Assembly: GCF_009727055.1 (NCBI RefSeq)
Contig: NC_052360.1
Span: 66,906,526 to 66,970,525, forward strand
Direction of reading: 5' to 3'
From: Benincasa hispida
Taxonomy: Eukaryota; Streptophyta; Magnoliopsida; Cucurbitales; Cucurbitaceae
DNA length: 64,000 nucleotides
Shown: positions 45,973-57,761 of the stretch, one piece after another
Position numbering within the stretch: the stretch's first letter is position 1
Layout of the letters: each line of letters begins with the position of its first letter
Notes under the pieces: model-generated
What the model was told of the DNA's origin: nothing
Databases searched by the model: none
Seen by the model: only the letters and a program-made list of their open reading frames with translations
Program-made: the position numbers and the translations under genes

Positions 45973-46449
45973 TGTAAAACCTCCCATCATATTCACATAC
46001 AAGAGGCGGGACAAAAAGGGAAAAACACCACAAGAGTTAGTTAGAGGGATAGTGGAGTATGAAGATATAGGGGAAAAAGGAAAATTTGTTGAGAATTCCG
46101 TTGGGGGTGGGACCACAAGGGGCTAAACAAATAGGAAGAGAAAGAGAGAAAGAGGAGAGAAGAATTTTGGTGGAAGACGATTCGTCCTTCAGGAGAGGGT
46201 CCAGCACCTCTCGAATTTGAGGCTGGTGGCTACTGTTTTACATTTCTAGTTTTTTCCATTGAGTTATGTTAATTGCTCTCTTATTTAGTTTTATTTCTTA
46301 TTCCTCTGTAGTTCTTGACTGAGAGTATTGCTGGCAAGTTGATAAATAAAGGTTGGAAGAGTTTGTTGATTGCCATTGTTTCTATCCCTTATCTTATTTA
46401 CCTTGATTGCGATTTAGGAGAAGGGTAAGGAAGAACCTAGGGCTTAACA
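45973..46449 (+). repeat. 3' LTR of the gypsy element
   Basis: 477 bp, preceded by the purine-rich GAGAGGAGCGGTGA. Its ends match the 5' LTR, and the duplicated AATAC follows directly. Confidence 0.95.
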
Positions 46450-46454
46450 AATAC

Positions 46455-47358
46455 TTAGATGAATTATCAGCTCGTAAGTTTATTGTTTTATGATAACAAA
46501 TTCAATGCCTAAAAGAGCAAATGTGCTACAAATATTGGGATTATGAAACAACCACTTATGACGTTGCTCGTGAAGGCAAAGACTCTAAATGGTATTATAT
46601 ACTTTATGTTTTAGTTTTTTATTTTTTATTTTCATTTTTTTCAGATATGGAAGACTCAAGTAGTAGTAGCGAAGATAATAATATGATTTCATAACAAAAC
46701 AATAGAAGTGTTGGGTATGATGCTTTTTTTATTGTAGTTCTATAAAAGTGTTATTGTATTTTAGGTAACTTTGTATTAATTTGTGGTAGAGTGTATTGTT
46801 GTATCTATTATTATATTTTAGGTTCGGATTATATGGGTTTATAGGTGGAAGAGAAATAATGTAGGCTTGCCATATGCAGAGCAACAAACATGCATATACT
46901 ATAGCAGACATGCATTGCAGCAAATAATTTTTATATATATATATTTTTCAATAAACTACGATAACAGACATTTTCTAATACAAAACAAGATATTTCATGT
47001 CGTTGTTTTAACTCTGATCGACATTAAAAATAGATTGAACATTTTAGAAAAATTAAGCATTAAAAAAATATTGGACAATTATTGAAAAAATTTGGTAAAA
47101 AATCGACGTAGAAGATGGTGTACAATATCGGTTTTCAACTGACATTGAAGATGGTGTACAATGTCAGTTTTCAACCGACATTGAAAATAATTGACATTGA
47201 AATTTTGGTAATATACAATGTCAGTTTAAAACTGACATTAAAGACAATCGATATTAAAGATCTTTCATAACATGATCTTCAATGTCGGTTTACAATCGAC
47301 ATTGTATCCCTATAATATCAATTTTAAATCAACATTAAAGCCTAATTTTATACTAGTG
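46455..47358 (+). mobile_element. CACTA-like right end with GACATTGAAG repeats
   Basis: The segment 47090-47345 is made of repeated ACATTGAAGATGGTGTACAA and TCAGTTTTCAACCGACATTG words in both orientations, as CACTA subterminal regions often are. It ends ATTTTATACTAGTG at 47358, the inverse of CACTAGTATAAAAT. Further left, a possible last exon (ATGGAAGACTCAAGTAG at 46647, reading MEDSSSSSEDNNMIS) follows a TTTTTTTCAG acceptor. The left end was not found. Confidence 0.6.
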
Positions 47359-47840
47359 AGTAAAATGTTTGAGGTTTTAAATGTATATTTATGAATAACG
47401 ACCCATTTAGAGAACTTGAAAATTCGGGTCATTACATATTCATTCATAATTTATATGTCACCTAAATATTTATGCTCAAAAAATTCATAACTACATGTGA
47501 TTTATTTCATATTCGTTATGAAATAACTTAAAACACTATATAAAGTTTAAGGCACTATCTCTTATTTATTATATTTTCATTTTAATGTCAGATATTTATT
47601 ATTTGAACCAACTAAAAGTAGATACATTCGTTATTTAAGTTTTACTAAAGAAATGTTTGTTCTAAGAACTTTTAACCGCATGTGATATAGGTGCATTTTA
47701 ACACAATGTGTGTATGAGTATTATGTATTGTTTTTAAGAAAAATTAATTAGAATGTATTTGGAACTGAGGTCCTAAGAAAATATAATATATATTTCACAT
47801 GATCTCTGGTTTAATTGCCATCATTTAGAGGAATAATATT
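47359..47840. other. AT-rich sequence, no feature seen
   Basis: No frame or repeat of note between the CACTA-like end and the copia LTR. Confidence 0.45.
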
Positions 47841-48408
47841 TGTATCTGTAGAAAATATCCTATGAGTTATGTAGTTATAATCTATTACAACCATGCATGT
47901 CTAAAATCAATAAGTAGTAGAGTTAAGAATTCATTTAATGATAGTTATTGATCTAAAGTTTCAAGTTGTAAAAACTCCCCTTGTGTTCATCAATAAAATC
48001 TCCTCTCTATCACAGTAGATGTAGGCATTTTATAAGTCGAACCACTATGAATATCTGAGTGTCAAATTCTTCCTTATTTCTCTCTTCTTTCTCTCATAAT
48101 TTTTTCACTGACTTCATAGTATACCTTGATTCAACATAAAAAACAGAGTTAGATTTGCAATTGAAGAAAGATAAGAAAAGAGAAAAGAAATTTAAAGAAG
48201 AAATTGTAAAGAACTAACCTCAGTAGAGATATATACATCAAAGGAGTATAGGGCAGAGGGTAAAGCATTGGAAAGAAGGAGCAGGGGAGGACTTCTGAGA
48301 TTTTTCCTCTTCGAAACAGTGGTTTTGTTCCATGTAAGACGAAAGGCTGGAGCACCACGCGTCTAGTGTATGTATTTTATCCTCAACCCTACACATGTAA
48401 TAGCAACA
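47841..48408 (+). repeat. 5' LTR of the copia element
   Basis: The start is set by alignment with the 3' LTR (TGTATCTGTAGAAAAT) and the end by the primer site. The 3' LTR lacks about 50 bp present here around 48030-48100. Confidence 0.7.
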
Positions 48409-48411
48409 AAG

Positions 48412-48423
48412 TGGTATTAGAGC
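48412..48423 (+). other. Primer-binding site, one mismatch
   Basis: TGGTATTAGAGC, one C-to-T change from the usual TGGTATCAGAGC. Confidence 0.8.
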
Positions 48424-48435
48424 AAGGTATAAATC

Positions 48436-49246
48436 ATGAAAGCTCTAACAAGTATTTCAAGAAACACTTTCTTGATTAAAAAATCGGTGTGGCATGATAT
48501 GACATTGAAAAAATCAATGGAAAGGGAGGCTTTGCTCTCTAGAAAGCAAAGGTAAGGGTCATTCTTGGCCAACAGAAAGCTCTAAAAGCCATAGTAGACT
48601 CTGCTAATATGCCTCAAACAGTGACCAAAGAAGAAAGAGAAGACATGGAGAGTGCAGCCTATGCTACCATTGTTTTAAACCTAAGTGATATTATTCTCAG
48701 AGAGGTAATTGATAAAGAAACAACATATGAAATATGGGTGAAATTGGATGGATTATATCTCTCAAAGGATCTTCCTAATCGGGCATACCTTAGAGAGAAG
48801 TTCTTTGCCTATAAAATGGATTCAAATAAATCCTTAAATGATAATCTAAGTAAATTCAAGAAGTTGTCCACTGAATTCAAAAGCTTGGGTGACAAGATAG
48901 GGGAAGAAAAGGAATCATTCATTCTTCTAGGCTCACTTCCAAAAGAATATAGAGAAGTCAAGATTGCTCTTAATTATGGAAGGGAGAAAATCACTACATA
49001 TGCTGTGATTCCAGCAATTAAAACCAATGAGTTAGAAATACTAGCTCAAACGAAAGATTAAAATAGTGGTGAAGGTCTATTCTCAAAGGAAAAGTCCAAA
49101 AATAATTGGAAAAATAGCAAGAATAAAAAAAATAAGAGCAAACTCAAGTGTACTTTTGTCACAAGATTGGCCACCCAAAGAAAGATTGTTTCTTCTTTAA
49201 TAAAAGACAAAACAAGAAAAAACAAAAGGAGAAATAAGTTAAGAGT
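48436..49246 (+). pseudogene. Copia gag (UBN2 type), broken
   Basis: An N-terminal piece near 48500-48560 matches the usual gag start only across frameshifts. From 48609 a 150-codon frame carries AAYATIVLNLSDIILREV and NRAYLREKFFAYKMDSNKSL (PF14223 type), ending at 49059-49061. The CCHC zinc knuckle follows near 49150 (YFCHKIGHPKKDC), with one base missing just before it so its first Cys is in another frame. The hAT MITE begins at 49255. Confidence 0.88.
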
Positions 49247-49833
49247 CTAGGAACTAGGGATGAAAAAATTTCCCACAGAATCGGGTCCCTACAAATTCCC
49301 GACCCGTCCCCCGTGGTCAAACTAGGAATTTAAATCGAGTTCCCAGTCTGGGACAGGGCGGGGACAGGGAGGGGAACTCCGTCCCCGACCTCGAATGCGA
49401 TTCCTGTCCTCACTCCTATTTTTTGACTTGTTAGTGTATATATATATATATATATTACTGAAATAATATGTTTCAGTTTTTTTTCTTTTTTAATTTTAAA
49501 AATCTAATATAATAAATTTAATTTTTATTAATTTATAATAAAAAAAACATGTAATGTTTAATTTAAACAACTATATGTAACAATAATACTAATTTCCTAT
49601 ATAAAATTTACAATTTTAATATAAATATTAAATTTAGTTAATTTTAAATAATAAAATAATAAAATAACAGGCAAAGATTTTTTCTCATGGGGACTCAAAT
49701 CCCCGAACGAGGATTCTCCGGCTCCTCAAAATGGGGAATGGGGCGGGGACGGAGATTAAAAATCTCCACGGAGATGAGGATGGGGAGTGCATCCCCGCTC
49801 TACCCTAGCCCCGTTGTCATCCCTACTAGGAAC
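49247..49833. mobile_element. hAT MITE, 571 bp, with perfect 8-bp target duplication
   Basis: The element proper is 49255-49825. It begins TAGGGATGA and ends TCATCCCTA, perfect 9-bp inverted repeats. CTAGGAAC is repeated on both sides (49247-49254 and 49826-49833), as hAT transposases produce. The ends are GC-rich (GGGGCGGGGACGGAG near 49740). The middle is very AT-rich with a TA run at 49434-49455. There is no coding capacity. Confidence 0.92.
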
Positions 49834-50206
49834 CTAAGGCTGAAGCATCAGTGATAAAATAGAGGAGCTATATTTTTGCAAATGTATTGACCACCTCACA
49901 GCACACTCCTAACAATGAACACTCTGATGAAATTCAGAATTGGTGTTGGAATCTGGGTGTACATTCCATATGGCACCCTCAAAGAGTTGGTTCACTACTT
50001 ACAAAAGTTGGGATGGAGGTTGTGTCTACATAGGTAATGATAATACATGTAAAATAGTTGGAATAGGGCTTGTCTCACTAAAAGTTAAAGATCGGATAAT
50101 TACTCTTCTTAAGAATATAAGACATGTACCCACACTTAAAGAGGAATCTAATATCTCTAGGGATGTTGGACTCAATTGAGTGTAAGTACCATGGATTTGG
50201 AGGCAA
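49834..50206 (+). pseudogene. Copia protease region, broken
   Basis: VLESGCTFHMAPSKSWFTTY (from 49943) is the copia protease motif, in which the catalytic Asp of DSGC is replaced by Glu. It continues GGCVYIGNDNTCKIVGIG and LLKNIRHVPTLK. Stops occur at 49889 and 50177-50179. The frame continues up to the insertion at 50212. Confidence 0.85.
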
Positions 50207-50211
50207 GTTTG

Positions 50212-53200
50212 TGAAATGATACATTATCATGCAACGGAAGCAAGCAAAATCAATAAGCACTCTAATTACATTTAATTTGAGTTCTAAAGCATGCATATTT
50301 AAGAGGGTTTCAAGTTACATACCTTTTGTGATGAAAAAATCCAAGTTGTTCTTCACTCCAATTCAGCTCCAAATCAGTCTGTGAACTACCAAGAGGTCTT
50401 CTCTACTATTCTCAGCCTTGAATTTGAGTGGTGGAACTCAAATTTTGAGTGAATTTGGTAAGTATTTTATGGGTTTGAAGAGAGAAAAAGATGAAGTGCA
50501 AAAAACTAATTTTTCTGTATTCAATTCTCAGTCAATCCGTCCTCATCTCAGCAAATTGGAAGTGTTTTATTCCTCAACAACATGCAAGCAACATCAACAA
50601 AATCATGGCCAGCAACTGCTTTCTCAATTTATTGGGAATTGTGTGATTATGCATGAATTACACATCATGCTTAAGAAGAAAAATGGGGAAAACCCACTTC
50701 TTTCAGATTTTCAATTTTTTCTAATTCAATTAATTTAAAACTTGATTTAATTAATTCATAATTAATTAAACCTAAATTACAAAATCCAATTTCTTAAATT
50801 GAATTTAAAATTTGAAATTAATTTGATTTTAAATTAATTAAACAAATTTAATTAATTTAATTTAATTTAATATCAAATATTAAATTTGAAAGAGTTAAAC
50901 AACATGCAACGAAAGTATCAAGGATCCATAAGCATTCTAATTCACTAATATTGGAAAAAACTAAAGCATGCTCTTCTTAAAAAATGGATTTTCAGAACAT
51001 ACATTTGATGAACTCTCCAAGAAAACGTTTGTATAGTTGTTATCTTCACTTGATATCATCGTGAACTATCTCAAAACCTTCCCTACTATGCTCTTGGAGC
51101 TTTAGGTAGAGTTGTGGGACTCAAGAACAGCTTGAAGATGTGAAAAAACAAGAAGATCTCACAGTAGTCGATTGAAGAAGACAGTTTCTTCTTCACAGAA
51201 AATTTTCTCTCAAAATTGTGCATTCATTCTCTTCTCCAACGACTCCACACTTCTTTATATATAGTAGATGAACATACAAATAGATAGAGTGCATGGCTTG
51301 CCGCTCATGCTTGGAGAATCAAAATAGAGAGGATAATGACTTTTGTGTGAGCATAAAGATGATGGTAATGGAGAAAATGCATTTTCCATTTTGTGCAACC
51401 ATGCAAAACGTTTTTCTATTTTCTTTTTAAAATATAAACTGTTTTTAAACCATTTTAATTCAAAAAAATGATTTTCTTAAATTAATTTAATATCAAATAT
51501 TAAATTCATTTTTGCACAATAATCATCTTCATATATTTAAATCATATTTGAATATATATTCTCTTGTTCTATTTAATTTGAACGTTTCAAATTAATTTCT
51601 CAAGCTACCCTAAAGCTTATCCATTTACGAGCTAGTAGGGGGACCTCGTGGACCTACAGAGCATGGGCTTTAACGATTCGAGATTAATCTGTTAAACTCA
51701 TTAGTCCGATCTAACCCCCATTCGTTAACTAATGAGACACTCCACTATAGCCCATAGTTGAATTCCCCCCACTGTTGATATATTATATCCACTTAATAAC
51801 TAGTAAGTCAATCCTTCACAAGATGTTCGTAATCACAGCTAGGTCAAAAATACCATTTTACCCTTGTGACTACATCTTGTTTCTTAAGTTCCTACTGATC
51901 CACTAATGAATAATACTGATTCATAATCTCTATGAATCAAATCCTTTCTCTATCATGAGAAGGCGGGGCCCCATTTGTTCAATATCTGGAGTCAGTACTT
52001 AAGAAAACAATCTATCTGCTGATCCTAAATAGGGTAGGAGTGAATTTCATCTTGCAAGGCTATGTCCCCAGCTATTCAACCGATCTTATATCCAAAATGA
52101 TAAGCTTATTGAGCAGTGTTGTTGGACTACTCCCACCAAAGGATAATCCTGAACAAACAGGAGTTCATAGTCAGCTCAGGATTAAGATCGAGTTAACCTA
52201 GGTTATATAATAAATGAAATAGTCAGATTTAACAGTAAACGGTCGTTATAAAGAAAAGTGACTATTTTCATGGTCCAGTCTTATGCAAACTCATTGCATA
52301 GGATGCCCCCACTCTCATGTCTCAACATGAACGATTTGTGGATCACATAGTTTGTAGCACCTTACAATTTCTTGTAACAACTACAGAATGAGTCACACCC
52401 AATAGTGTTACCAGGATGAGATACCCAATTTCATCCATATACTTATTAGACCATTTAGGCTATATACTGACAACTTGATCTTGTTTATGTCACTACATAA
52501 AGTTACAGCATTCAGACTATAGCCAAGGATGCGTTTATTGGATTTTCATAATAAGATGTAAAATCAACAAGTCATTGTTATTGATAAAATAGAATGTGTA
52601 ACACGAACTGCGAGTTCTAGGACATTCCCAACAAGATTAATCACACACCTAATTTTAAACATGAATCCTATTCATGTAATTAATATCTAAATCAACATTT
52701 AAATATTATACACTCTCCAATTTCGTTTAATTTCAACAAATTAATGTTAATTATATTGAATATAATAATGCAAACCCTAATTTGAATTTGAACTAATTCA
52801 AACTCAAAACCCCAATTTCAATTTGAACAATTCAAATTGATATCATTCCAAATTCACTCAATTTAATAATTCAAGGTGTTCATTTTTTACGAGCTAGTAG
52901 AAGGACCTTATGGACCTACAGATCATGAGCTCCAACGATTAAGATTAATTGGCTAAACACTTTAGACCGAATTAATCAGTATTCATTAACTATCGAGTCA
53001 CACCACTATAGCTCGATAGTTGCATTCTCTTCACTATAGATATATTTGTATCTACATGATTTAACCATAACCAGTAAGTTGACCCTTCACATATTGTTCA
53101 TAATACCGAATGGGTCAATGTGTTGTTTTACCCTCGATATTATGTTTTGTTCCTTAAGTTCCAACTGATCCTCTAATGAACAATTGGTTTATGATCCAAT

Positions 53201-53920
53201 CACTGAACTGAATCCCTCTCGAGTCTGTGAAAGGGTGGGGCCCCTTGTTCAAGACCTGGATTCAGTACTTAAGAGAAAAATCTTTATCCTACCCCTAAAT
53301 CGAGTAGGCATGAATTTCGTCTGCACCTTATATCCTCAGCTATCTATCCGTTCTTACCCTTAAAATGGGAGGCTTATTGAGCTGGCACTATTAAGCCAAC
53401 CCTTACCCATGCAAATCTAAATATAATCCCAAATAAACAAGAGTTCATAGTTAGCTCACGATTAAGGTCGAGTTACCTAGATCATCTAAGCGAAATAGTC
53501 AGTCTTAAACAGTAAACAATGTTATAAAGTAAGACTTATTTCTTAGTCTGATCTTATGCAAACTCATTGCATAGGACGCCCCCGCTCCTCATGTCAATCC
53601 ATGAACGAATCTAGATTACTTCGTTTGTAGTATCTTTACAACAACTTGTAACATCTACAGAGTAGGTCGCATCCAATAGTGTTACCAAAATAAGGTATCC
53701 AACCTTAATCATATACTATAGACTATTTTGGCTATTTACTCGAACTTGATCCATCTCTATGTCTCTACATAAAGTTCAGGTATTCATGTAATAGTCATGG
53801 ATCTTAGTTTGTTAGATTTAGACTTTACATATGCAATTTATAGAATCAATGATATGTTTATTGACTATAGAATATGTTTAACTTTTATAAACTGTGAGTT
53901 TAAGGATATGAAATCCAGCA
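50212..53920 (-). mobile_element. Solo LTR (outer) in copia pol, GTTTG target duplication
   Basis: On the minus strand it starts TGCTGGATTTCATATCC at 53920 and ends GTATCATTTCA at 50212. GTTTG flanks it on both sides (50207-50211, 53921-53925). Deleting the insertion and one GTTTG puts the flanking copia codons back in frame. It has no interior gag or pol. About 1.96 kb remain once the nested LTR is removed. Confidence 0.92.
50887..52633 (-). mobile_element. Solo LTR (inner) nested in the outer LTR
   Basis: On the minus strand it starts TGTTGGGAATGTCCTAGAAC at 52633 and ends AACTCTTTCA at 50887. The flanks AAATT (50882-50886) and AGATT (52634-52638) agree at four of five bases. It shares family blocks with the outer LTR (GGACCTCGTGGACCTACAG and the GAACTCCTGTTTGTTCAGG block). 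No internal coding sequence is present. Confidence 0.8.
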
Positions 53921-53925
53921 GTTTG

Positions 53926-54800
53926 AAGTTAAGAAAGATGACAGAACTATACTTGTTAGAGTGAGGACTAATGGTCTTTACATAATAAAAAATGTTCAAA
54001 AATATCATTCAATCCTCACAATTACTAATTCCTCACTCACAAAATGAGATCTTTAGCATAAAAGACTATCACATATAAGCGGTGAAGGCCTAAAGATTCT
54101 ATCAGATCAAGGGCTGCTACCTAAAAGTTTGTGTGAACAATTAAGCTTCTGTGAGCATTGCATAATTGGGAAAGCAACTAGACAAGCTTTCTCTATAGTT
54201 GAACATACAACAAAAGCCATCATAGATTACATCCACTCTGATCTTAGGGACCCACACAAACACATTCATTAAATGGTTCAATGTATTTTCTATCCTTCAT
54301 TATAATTTTTCTAGAAAATGTTGGGTTTATTTTTTGAAAACCAATTATCAAACTCTAATAAATTTAAAGAATGTAAAAGCATGGTTGAAAAATAAACTTC
54401 AAAACAAATTGTCTTAGAACAGACAATGATTTAAAGTTTGGAGGAGTTTAATAATTTTTTAAAACAACATGGCATTCTAAGACACGGGACAGTTAGATAT
54501 ACCACACAACAAAATGGCGTTGCTAAAGATTATATAGAAGAATAATGGATAGAGTTAGAAGCCAAATGTCAAATGGTCTAATACCTGAAAGATTTTGGGC
54601 TGAAGTTGTGTCCTACACTGTCTATACTTTAAATAGATGTTAACATCATTCAATTAATTTTATTATACCTGAAGAAAAGTAGTCTAATCACCCAACTAAA
54701 CTAGATAACCTTAAAATATTTGGGTGTGTTGGTTTTGTTTACCAAAACCTAGGAAAACTATACCCTAGAGCATCCTAATGTATGTTTATTAGATAATTAG
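53926..54800 (+). pseudogene. Copia GAG-pre-integrase and integrase, decayed
   Basis: Pieces are GLYIIKNVQKYHSILTITNS, HKRLSHISGEGLKILSDQGL, LSFCEHCIIGKATRQAF and IIDYIHSDL (the first catalytic Asp region, about 54230). After that similarity is patchy (QQNGVA and YTVYTLNR-type pieces around 54510-54640), with many stops. The HHCC zinc-binding residues are still readable. Confidence 0.82.
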
Positions 54801-55750
54801 TAGGGATGTCACATTTAAGGAAGATGAAATGTTTATGATGAGGAAAAATGATGACAAAAAAGTATCTATACCTGAAATACATAAATATAAAGTGAAACAT
54901 CTGTCTAAAATTAAAAAACTTAATATTGAAACTTTTAGTACTAGTACACCATTGTTTGTTGAAGAAGAAACAAAGAAAGACACTAAGAACTCTCAAGAAG
55001 AAGGAGACCTAAGAGATTATTCTTTAATTAGGGATAGGCAAAGAAGGACCATAAGGCTGTCTTCGAGATATAATGAAACAGAACTATGTAAACATAATTA
55101 TAGGAGTTATGGCTAGCTAAAATGAGTCAGAACCTATAGAATTTAATGATGTTGTAAACTGTTCTAGTGCAAGAAAATGGATAAATGCCATAAATGAGGA
55201 AATCAGTTCCTTAACCGTAAATAAAACTTAGGAATTTGGTCCCTTGTTAAAAGGAGCAAAAAGAATAGCATGTGAATGGATTTATAAACTAAATGAGGGC
55301 ATTCCAGGGGTTCAACCACCTATTTAATGCTAGGTTGGTAACTAAAGGTTTTATACAACGAGAAGGAATTGATTACACTGAAATATCTTCCCCTGTTGTA
55401 AAACAAATCACCATAAGAATACTCCTATCACTAGTTGTACAAAACAACTATGAACTAGACCAGCTTGATGTTAAAACAACCTTCCTACATAGAGACCTAA
55501 ATGAAACAATTTACATGAACACGGTGCCAAGGTTATGAAATAAAGGTGAAAGAGTACATGGTATGCTTACTAAAGAAGTCAATTTATGGGCTTAAACAAT
55601 CCTCAAGATGTTGGTATAAAAAGTTTGATGATTTCACAAGAAGTTCATATGATAACTATGCACACATAAACACATCAACACATACATCTACTGTGTATTT
55701 GTTACTCTATGTAGATGATATGCTTGTGGCAAGAAAATTTTAAAAAGTTC
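54800..55750 (+). pseudogene. Copia reverse transcriptase, broken
   Basis: After a spacer (54829-55116), RT begins near 55150. NARLVTKGFIQREGIDYTEI and LDQLDVKTTFLHRDLNETIY lie in 55293-55538, SIYGLKQSSRCWYKKF in 55546-55743, and the active-site YVDDM is at 55708-55722. Stops lie at 55117 (before it), 55228, 55536 and 55741. Both Asp of YVDD are kept. Confidence 0.9.
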
Positions 55751-56640
55751 TTAGAAAACTAAAAGATTCTCCAAAAGATGAATTTGAAATGAAAGATCTT
55801 GGAGAATCTAAATGGATTCTAGGAGTGGAAATCCTAATAAATAGAGAGCACGGGACTTTATGTATGAGTCAACATGACTATAGCATTAAGATCCTACAGA
55901 AATTCAATATGTTTGAAGTTAAACCTATCAATATCCCTTTAGCTCAACATTTCAAACTATCAGCTGAAAATTCTCCTAATGAAGAAGAAGATCATCTGAA
56001 TTACATGTCACATATACCTTATTCTTAAGTGGTGGGCAGCTTGATGTATCTGGTAATATCTACAAGGCCTGACGTATCTTATTCAACTAGTTTAGTGAGT
56101 AGGTACATGACAAATCCTGGAAAGAGACACTAGGAAGCCACAAAATGGATCCTTAGATACCTCAAAGAGTCTAAAAAAGGTAAACTAATATATAAACCAA
56201 CAGAATTAGAACCCTATGAGATCTATGGGTATGTCAATTCTGACTATGGAGGTGATTTAAACCGAAGAAGGTCACCAACATGATACATTTTCCTAATTTA
56301 ACATAATTTACTCAGTTGGAAAGCCACACTACAATCTTTAATTACTCTTTCCTCCACAAAAGCTGAATACATTGCATTATTGGAAGCTATAAAAGAAGTT
56401 CTATTTCTCAAAGGCCTTCTAAATGACTATGGAATAACACAAAAAGCAGTAAGAATTTACTGTGACAGTCAAAGCACAATACACTTATCAAAGAATCAAA
56501 CATACCATAACAAAACCAAGCATATCGACATCAAATTTCACTTCATAAGAGATCAGATAGAGAAAGGAGAAGTTGAAGTTATGAAAGTACATACCTCATA
56601 AAATGTTGTCAATATGTTAACCAAATCAGTGGCTTGATTG
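55751..56640 (+). pseudogene. Copia RT end and RNase H, broken
   Basis: MKDLGESKWILGVEIL (55789) and NYMSHIPYS with a stop at 56026-56028, then the RNase H block. FSTKAEYIAL-type sequence (about 56355), EAIKEVLFLKGLLNDYGI, IYCDSQSTIHLSKNQTYHNK and HIDIKFHFIRDQIEKGEVEV complete it, with a stop at 56599-56601. The usual order and spacing are kept. Confidence 0.88.
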
Positions 56641-56709
56641 AAGTTTACACATTACCTCGAACTGATTGGTTTCTCTAAAAAAAAAGATGATACAAGATAG
56701 AAAAGGGAG

Positions 56710-57218
56710 TTAGATTTTAGGGAAATTTTTAGAAAATATTCTATGATTTATTTCAAAAATGAAATTGAAACTCAATATAAGTAGTTATAATCTATAACAA
56801 TCATGCATGTCTAAAATCTATAAATAGTAGAGCTAAGAATGCGTTTAGTGATAGTTACATATCTGAAATTTCAAGTCGTAAAAATTTTCCTTGTGTTCAT
56901 CAATAAAATCTTCTCCCTATCATAGTAGATGTAGGCATTTTATAAGACTGACTTCATAGTGTATCTCGATTCAACATCAAAAACAAAATTAGAAGTTACA
57001 ATTGAAGAAAGAACAGAAAATAGAAAATAAATTAAAAGAAGAAACTGTAAGGAACTAACCTCAATGGAGATATATATATCGGAGGAATATAAGGAAGAAG
57101 GTAAAGCATTGGAAGGAAGGAGCAGGAGAGGACTTATGAGATTTTTCCTCTTCGAAACAGTGGTTTTACACGTCTAGTGTATGTGTTTTGTCCTCAGCAC
57201 TACACGCGTAATTGCAAA
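56710..57218 (+). repeat. 3' LTR of the copia element
   Basis: It follows the purine run AGATAGAAAAGGGAG and ends at about 57218 (GTAATTGCAAA). Compared with the 5' LTR it lacks a block after GGCATTTTATAAG. Confidence 0.7.
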
Positions 57219-57419
57219 AGTATCAATTAAAACTCTAAACTAATAATTGTATCAATTAAAATTGTATTTGTTTGTAAGTATATCAAACTACATCCACTCA
57301 TTACATTTCGTTTGGAAAACATTACATGAGATTTATAATTTTGTCAATTAAAATCATTAAAAATTCATGAGTATATCAAAATTGACTCTTAGTTAGGATT
57401 TTTTATTTTTTTTATTTTT

Positions 57420-57450
<31 letters not shown>

Positions 57451-57755
57451 TGACAATCATCTATACATTGATTATCCTCATTTTTTTTCTTAGTTTTAAA
57501 TTTGAAGAATATCTTAGAATGTCTTTTAGCTATAAGGCAAAAGGTTTATGCCACAATGTATTTGGAATTTCACCAACTACTATATATAAAAATGACCTTA
57601 GTAAATTTCATTTGAAATCATTGATTTCACTACCCTTCCATAATTTGAGAGAGAAATATATTGTTTGTGTTTTTTTTATGTTGAATACCTACACATAATT
57701 TGGGACCATCCTAACAAAAGGTAATCAATCTTACGCTATACAATCATGTGGGAGT
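57219..57755. repeat. Uninterrupted copy of the 8650-9189/14425-14589 repeat
   Basis: It contains the AATTAAAAC/AATTAAAAT words, then the GGCAAAAGGTTTATG and TTGGGACCATCCTAAC blocks found on opposite sides of the 9190-14424 insertion. It serves as the empty-site comparison. A TA dinucleotide run lies at 57425-57450. Confidence 0.65.
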
Positions 57756-57761
57756 AAGATA

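Larger units (their letters stand above)
42782..46449 (+). mobile_element. Ty3/gypsy chromovirus, RT region deleted
   Basis: Two LTRs of 477-478 bp (42782-43259 and 45973-46449) both start TGTAAAACCTCCC and end GCTTAACA. The target duplication AATAC is present on both sides (42777-42781, 46450-46454). A primer site follows the 5' LTR. The interior encodes gag, protease, integrase and a chromodomain in order, but reverse transcriptase and RNase H are missing: protease-side sequence at about 44760 runs straight into integrase sequence. The short LTRs and chromodomain suggest the Reina-like branch. It is non-autonomous. Confidence 0.95.
47841..57218 (+). mobile_element. Copia element (Tork-like) with three later insertions
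   Basis: The two LTRs (47841-48408 and 56710-57218) share most of their sequence, for example GTGTTCATCAATAAAATC and TTTTTCCTCTTCGAAACAGT. The interior runs gag, protease, integrase, RT, RNase H, the copia order. It is interrupted by a hAT MITE (49255-49825) and a nested pair of solo LTRs (50212-53920). All coding regions are broken. Tork-like is inferred from the UBN2-type gag and general style. Confidence 0.9.
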
